Position numbers and translations under genes: made by a program
Notes under the pieces: model-generated
Database searches by the model: none
Told to the model about the DNA's origin: nothing
Seen by the model: the letters and a program-made list of their open reading frames with translations, nothing else
In this document: positions 14,503 through 17,094 of the stretch, piece after piece
Layout of the letters: each line of letters opens with the position of its first letter
How positions within the stretch are numbered: the stretch's first letter is position 1
Origin: Acidimicrobiaceae bacterium
Lineage (GTDB): Bacteria; Actinomycetota; Acidimicrobiia; Acidimicrobiales; Salinilacustritrichaceae
Assembly (NCBI GenBank): GCA_003476595.1
Contig: DMTU01000100.1
Span: forward strand, 4,581 to 21,674
Length of the DNA: 17,094 nucleotides
Reading direction: 5' to 3'

Positions 14503-15126
14503 ATGGACACGCTCGTCGTCGACCACCCCCTCGCCGCCCAGCTCCTGACCCGGATGCGCGACGAGCGCACCGACCGGGCCGTGTTCCGCCACGCCGCCGA
14601 CGAGCTGGCCCTGATGCTGGTCTACGAAGCCACCCGCGCCCTCGCCACCGAGCCGGTGGCGATCCGCACCCCGCTCACCGAGACCACCGGCGTGCGCGTC
14701 ACCCGGCCCCCGATGGTCGTGCCGGTGCTGCGCGCCGGCCTCGGCATGCTCGGCCCGGTCCTGCGCCTGCTGCCGGGCAGCGACACCGGCTTCATCGGCG
14801 TGGCCCGCGACGAGTCGACCCACGAGCCGGTGCCCTACATGAACTCGGTGCCCGACGACCTCGACGGGCGCGACGTGCTCGTCCTGGACCCCATGCTGGC
14901 CACGGGCGGGTCGATGGTCTTCGCGTGCGAGCAGCTGGCCGCCCGCAACCCGGGCACCGTCACCGCGGTGTGCATCCTCGCCGCACCCGAGGGCGTGGAC
15001 CGGCTGCACGGCACCGGGCTCGTCGATCGCCTCGTCACGGCTTCGGTGGACGAGCGGCTGAACGAGGACGCCTTCATCGTCCCCGGCCTCGGCGACGCCG
15101 GCGATCGGCTGTTCGGCACGGCGTGA
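14503..15126 (+). CDS. upp: Uracil phosphoribosyltransferase
   Basis: A 207-residue enzyme joining uracil to PRPP to make UMP; the length matches the family (208 in E. coli). Motifs include '[15 protein letters not shown]' and the PRPP loop '[11 protein letters not shown]' (127-137), with a C-terminal uracil-recognition stretch '[19 protein letters not shown]'. It recovers uracil freed by DeoA. The ATG at 14503 starts just before '[19 protein letters not shown]', the usual Upp beginning, and is 6 bp from the deoC start. There is no Shine-Dalgarno; a weak CATCAT lies 6 nt upstream, so its promoter must be within deoC coding DNA. Confidence 0.95.
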   Translation: MDTLVVDHPLAAQLLTRMRDERTDRAVFRHAADELALMLVYEATRALATEPVAIRTPLTETTGVRVTRPPMVVPVLRAGLGMLGPVLRLLPGSDTGFIGVARDESTHEPVPYMNSVPDDLDGRDVLVLDPMLATGGSMVFACEQLAARNPGTVTAVCILAAPEGVDRLHGTGLVDRLVTASVDERLNEDAFIVPGLGDAGDRLFGTA

Positions 15127-15190
15127 GGTACGACTCGGGCGACGACGGGGTAAGGGTCCGCACCCACCCCCACCGTCGAAGGAGAGACCC

Positions 15191-15622
15191 ATGGACGCCA
15201 TCACGCTGCTGACCACCGACCACGACGAGGTGCGCGACCTCTTCGAGCAGTTCCGCACGGCCGAGGAGGCCGAGGACAAGGCCCGCATGAAGGAGCTGCA
15301 GAAGGAGATCTTCTCCGAGCTCGAGACCCACACCCGGATCGAGGAGGACATCTTCTACCCGGCGGTCCGGGACACCGACGAGGAGGAGCTGGCCGAGACC
15401 GTCGACGAGGGCGTCCAGGAGCACCACGTCGTCAAGGTCCTCATGCGTGAGATCGAGGACGTCTCCGGCGACGACACCTTCATCGCCAAGATGAAGGTCC
15501 TGATGGAGAACGTCGAGCACCACGCCGAGGAGGAGGAGACCGACATGTTCCCCGACCTCCGGAAGCGGATGAGCCAGGAGCGCCTCGACGAGCTCGGCGC
15601 CGAGATGGCGGCGGCCAAGTAG
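15191..15622 (+). CDS. Hemerythrin HHE-domain protein
   Basis: A 143-residue, mostly helical acidic protein. Candidate di-iron ligands of the hemerythrin-like four-helix bundle are His11 (TDHDEV), His47 and Glu51 ([12 protein letters not shown]), His78/79 (EHHVVK), and His110/111 with Glu115 ([13 protein letters not shown]). Such cytosolic proteins bind O2, NO or iron, or respond to oxidative stress, but no specific role can be assigned. AAGGAG (15179-15184) lies 6 nt before the ATG, a stronger ribosome site than in its neighbours. It is 64 bp downstream of upp on the same strand and ends 18 bp from a convergent receiver-domain gene. Confidence 0.9.
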   Translation: MDAITLLTTDHDEVRDLFEQFRTAEEAEDKARMKELQKEIFSELETHTRIEEDIFYPAVRDTDEEELAETVDEGVQEHHVVKVLMREIEDVSGDDTFIAKMKVLMENVEHHAEEEETDMFPDLRKRMSQERLDELGAEMAAAK

Positions 15623-15640
15623 CTCCCGGGCGCTGCGGGG

Positions 15641-15997
15641 TCAGGCGGCCCCGTAGCGCTCGACCAGGCGAGGGATCCGCTGCTCGAACTCGAGCTTGTC
15701 GAAGCACGCCGTGGCGCCACGCGCCCGGCTGCGGTTGAAGCTCTCGGCCGCCGCGTACGCGGTGACCACGAGCACCCGGGTCGACGGGCACCGCCGCTTC
15801 AGCTCCGGCAGGGCCGACAGCCCGTCCCGGTTCGGCATGAACAGGTCGAGCACGATCAGGTCCGGGCACACGTCTGCGACCTGGGCGATGCAGTCGTCTC
15901 CGTCCACCGCCTCGGTCACGTCGACGCCGCGAGCCTCGAACGCCATCCGGAACAGCAGCCGGATGTCGGCCTCGTCGTCGCAGATGAGCACCCGCAC
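15641..15997 (-). CDS. Stand-alone response regulator receiver domain (CheY-like)
   Basis: A 118-residue single REC domain with no output domain. The acidic pocket D7-D8, phospho-acceptor Asp51 in 'LIVLDLFMPNRDG', Thr79 in 'VLVVTAY' and the conserved Lys101 ('CFDK') are all present, so it should be phosphorylatable. Cys6, Cys36, Cys44, Cys70 and Cys98 are more cysteines than usual for such a domain. Single-domain regulators work by protein contact or as phospho-relays; no sensor kinase is visible here, so the partner is unknown. The GTG start at 15997 lies 6 nt after TACCGT, with no Shine-Dalgarno. It is downstream of the mutase gene on the same strand, 84 bp away. Confidence 0.88.
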   Translation of the reverse strand: MRVLICDDEADIRLLFRMAFEARGVDVTEAVDGDDCIAQVADVCPDLIVLDLFMPNRDGLSALPELKRRCPSTRVLVVTAYAAAESFNRSRARGATACFDKLEFEQRIPRLVERYGAA

Positions 15998-16003
15998 GCC
16001 GTC

Positions 16004-16009
16004 ACGGTA
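16004..16009 (-). promoter_or_regulatory. Candidate leaderless -10 element of the receiver-domain gene
   Basis: TACCGT (16009-16004 on the minus strand) is followed by 6 nt and the GTG at 15997. The spacing is identical to that before add and the PGPGW gene. No convincing -35 is seen at 17 bp. Confidence 0.45.
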
Positions 16010-16052
16010 CGACCGACGCGTCGTCCGACGTCGAACCGTGCTCGAGGTTCGT

Positions 16053-16094
16053 GTCAGACCAGCTGGGTCAGGCCAGCCGGGTCAGGCCAGCTGG
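16053..16094. repeat. Three tandem 14-bp repeats over the mutase stop codon
   Basis: Copies GTCAGACCAGCTGG (16053-16066), GTCAGGCCAGCCGG (16067-16080) and GTCAGGCCAGCTGG (16081-16094) follow head to tail with one or two changes. The third copy encodes the final 'QLA-stop' of the mutase on the minus strand, so the repeat expands the gene end into the intergenic space. Confidence 0.9.
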
Positions 16095-17094
16095 GCTTCG
16101 AGGTCGGCGAGGACCGCGTCGATGCGCTCGTCGGCGATGTCGGTCTCGGCTCCGACGTCGTCGACGGCCTCGACGAGGCGCACCACCTCGACGTACAGCT
16201 TGAGCTTGGGCTCGGTGCCGGACGGGCGGACGACGACCCGCATGCCGTCGCCGCGCAGGACCACGCCGTCGGTGGGCGGCAGGCGCTGGCCCAGGGCCAG
16301 GTCCTCGACCCCCACGATCTCGAAGCCGCCGAGCGCCGCAGGCGGCTCCGTCCGGATCCGGTCGACCGCCGCAGCCATCCGAGGCGCACCGTCGAGGCCC
16401 TCGAACCGCAGGGAACGCTGGCGGGTGCGGTGCAGGCCCAGGTCGACGGCCAGCTCGGCGAGGCGCTGCGCCACCGACGAGCGCTCGGCGAGCAGCCCGG
16501 CCACCGCCTCGACGGCGACGACGGCGGCGCCGATGCCGTCCTTGTCCCGCACCAGCGACCCGACCGAGTAGCCGAGCGCCTCCTCGTAGCCGAGCACCGG
16601 GCGGAGATCGGGGCGGGCCATGGCGGCGCGGGCCAGCCACTTGAACCCGGTGAGCGTCTCGACGGACTCGACGTCGTGGTGGGCGGCCAGCGCGGCGAGG
16701 GCCGACGACGACACGACGGTGGTGACCAGCAGGCGGTCGGTGCCCTCGGAGTGGCGCAGCAGGTGGTCGGCCAGCAGCAAGCCGATCTCGTCGCCGGTCA
16801 GGACCCGCCAGGTGGTGGACCCGCCGCGCGGACCGGGCACCGCGAGGGCGAGGCGGTCGGCGTCCGGGTCGTTGGCGATGGCGAGGTCGGCGCCGTGCTC
16901 CTCGGCCGACGCGAGGAGCAGGTCCATGGCCCCGGGCTCCTCCGGGTTGGGGAACGCCACCGTCGGGAAGTCGGGGTCGGGCTGGGCCTGCGCCTCGACC
17001 ACCGTCGGCGGCGCGAAGCCGGCGCGGGTGAAGGCCGCCTGTAGGACCTCGAGACCGACCCCGTGCATGGGCGTGTAGACCACCCGCAGCTCGA
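16082..17094 (-). CDS. pmmB: Phosphohexomutase-family enzyme, PmmB/PGM2-like; 5' end outside the window
   Basis: About 337 residues of the C-terminal part are seen; the phospho-serine loop lies beyond the right edge. Visible elements are 'YTPMHGVG', the metal loop 'NDPDADRLALAV', 'TLTGFKWLARA', the sugar-binding 'GYEEALGYSVG' and the phosphate loop 'RPSGTEPKLKLY'. These fit the phosphoglucomutase/phosphomannomutase superfamily, and TGFKW with GYEEALGY resembles the PGM2-like branch that includes phosphopentomutases. M. tuberculosis has pmmB beside upp and deoD, a matching context. By neighbourhood it may convert (deoxy)ribose 1-phosphate to the 5-phosphate, linking DeoA to DeoC, but a phosphomannomutase role is not excluded. 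The stop lies in a tandem repeat. Confidence 0.85.
   Translation of the reverse strand, partial: ELRVVYTPMHGVGLEVLQAAFTRAGFAPPTVVEAQAQPDPDFPTVAFPNPEEPGAMDLLLASAEEHGADLAIANDPDADRLALAVPGPRGGSTTWRVLTGDEIGLLLADHLLRHSEGTDRLLVTTVVSSSALAALAAHHDVESVETLTGFKWLARAAMARPDLRPVLGYEEALGYSVGSLVRDKDGIGAAVVAVEAVAGLLAERSSVAQRLAELAVDLGLHRTRQRSLRFEGLDGAPRMAAAVDRIRTEPPAALGGFEIVGVEDLALGQRLPPTDGVVLRGDGMRVVVRPSGTEPKLKLYVEVVRLVEAVDDVGAETDIADERIDAVLADLEAQLA

Noticed and set aside
15127..15190. GGGGTAAGG before the hemerythrin gene as a stress-sigma (SigB/SigF) -10
   Set aside because: The -10 resembles GGGTA but no GTTT-like -35 is found at suitable distance, so it is not supported.
14497..15351. Upstream extension of the deoC frame to 508 residues
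   Set aside because: It is antisense to upp and the hemerythrin gene, and family length supports the 222-residue form.
1..17094. CRISPR arrays, insertion sequences, tRNA or rRNA genes, prophage or integrase genes
   Set aside because: None seen: no spaced repeat array, no transposase or integrase motif, no tRNA-like cloverleaf noticed by eye, and composition looks even across the window.

Overview
The window is very GC-rich and gene-dense, with short intergenic gaps, start/stop overlaps inside operons and several genes that seem to lack a Shine-Dalgarno sequence. With the lipoprotein starts reading '...AACGDDDD' and a nucleoside gene set resembling the Mycobacterium tuberculosis cdd-deoA-add / upp-pmmB neighbourhood, this points to an actinobacterium. 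Acidimicrobiia is my guess, but it is inference; no rRNA or other phylogenetic marker is present.

Left edge (1-486): the tail of an enoyl-CoA hydratase/isomerase-family gene, then a degraded glyoxalase-like (VOC) gene remnant. Thiamine block (487-5063, minus strand): a TPP riboswitch precedes thiN (thiamine pyrophosphokinase), thiB (thiamine-binding lipoprotein), thiP (double-length permease) and thiQ (ATPase). It reads as one riboswitch-controlled operon that imports thiamine and activates it to TPP.

Nucleoside import and catabolism block (about 5110-12111, plus strand): bmpA-type nucleoside-binding lipoprotein, two hairpins, then nupO (ATPase), nupP and nupQ (permeases), cdd (cytidine deaminase) and deoA (pyrimidine-nucleoside phosphorylase). 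The last five genes are joined by overlapping stop/start codons. A large imperfect inverted repeat follows deoA and probably ends transcription from both sides.

Second salvage block (12190-17094): a small PGPGW-type membrane protein (minus) diverges from add (adenosine deaminase, plus). deoC (deoxyribose-phosphate aldolase, minus) diverges from upp (uracil phosphoribosyltransferase, plus) with only 6 bp between them. Then come a hemerythrin-domain protein (plus), a stand-alone response-regulator receiver domain (minus), and the 3' two-thirds or so of a phosphohexomutase-family gene (minus) that by context may be a phosphopentomutase.

Together the right two-thirds encodes uptake of nucleosides, deamination of cytidine and adenosine, phosphorolysis of pyrimidine nucleosides, salvage of uracil to UMP, and breakdown of deoxyribose phosphate. 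The missing piece is a purine nucleoside phosphorylase, which may lie beyond the right edge. The main system is a known one. The less ordinary signals are three start codons each exactly 6 nt downstream of a TANNNT hexamer (candidate leaderless promoters), the hairpins between bmpA and nupO, the very tight divergent deoC/upp junction, a tandem repeat that places a stop in all three frames, and the unexplained hemerythrin/receiver pair.
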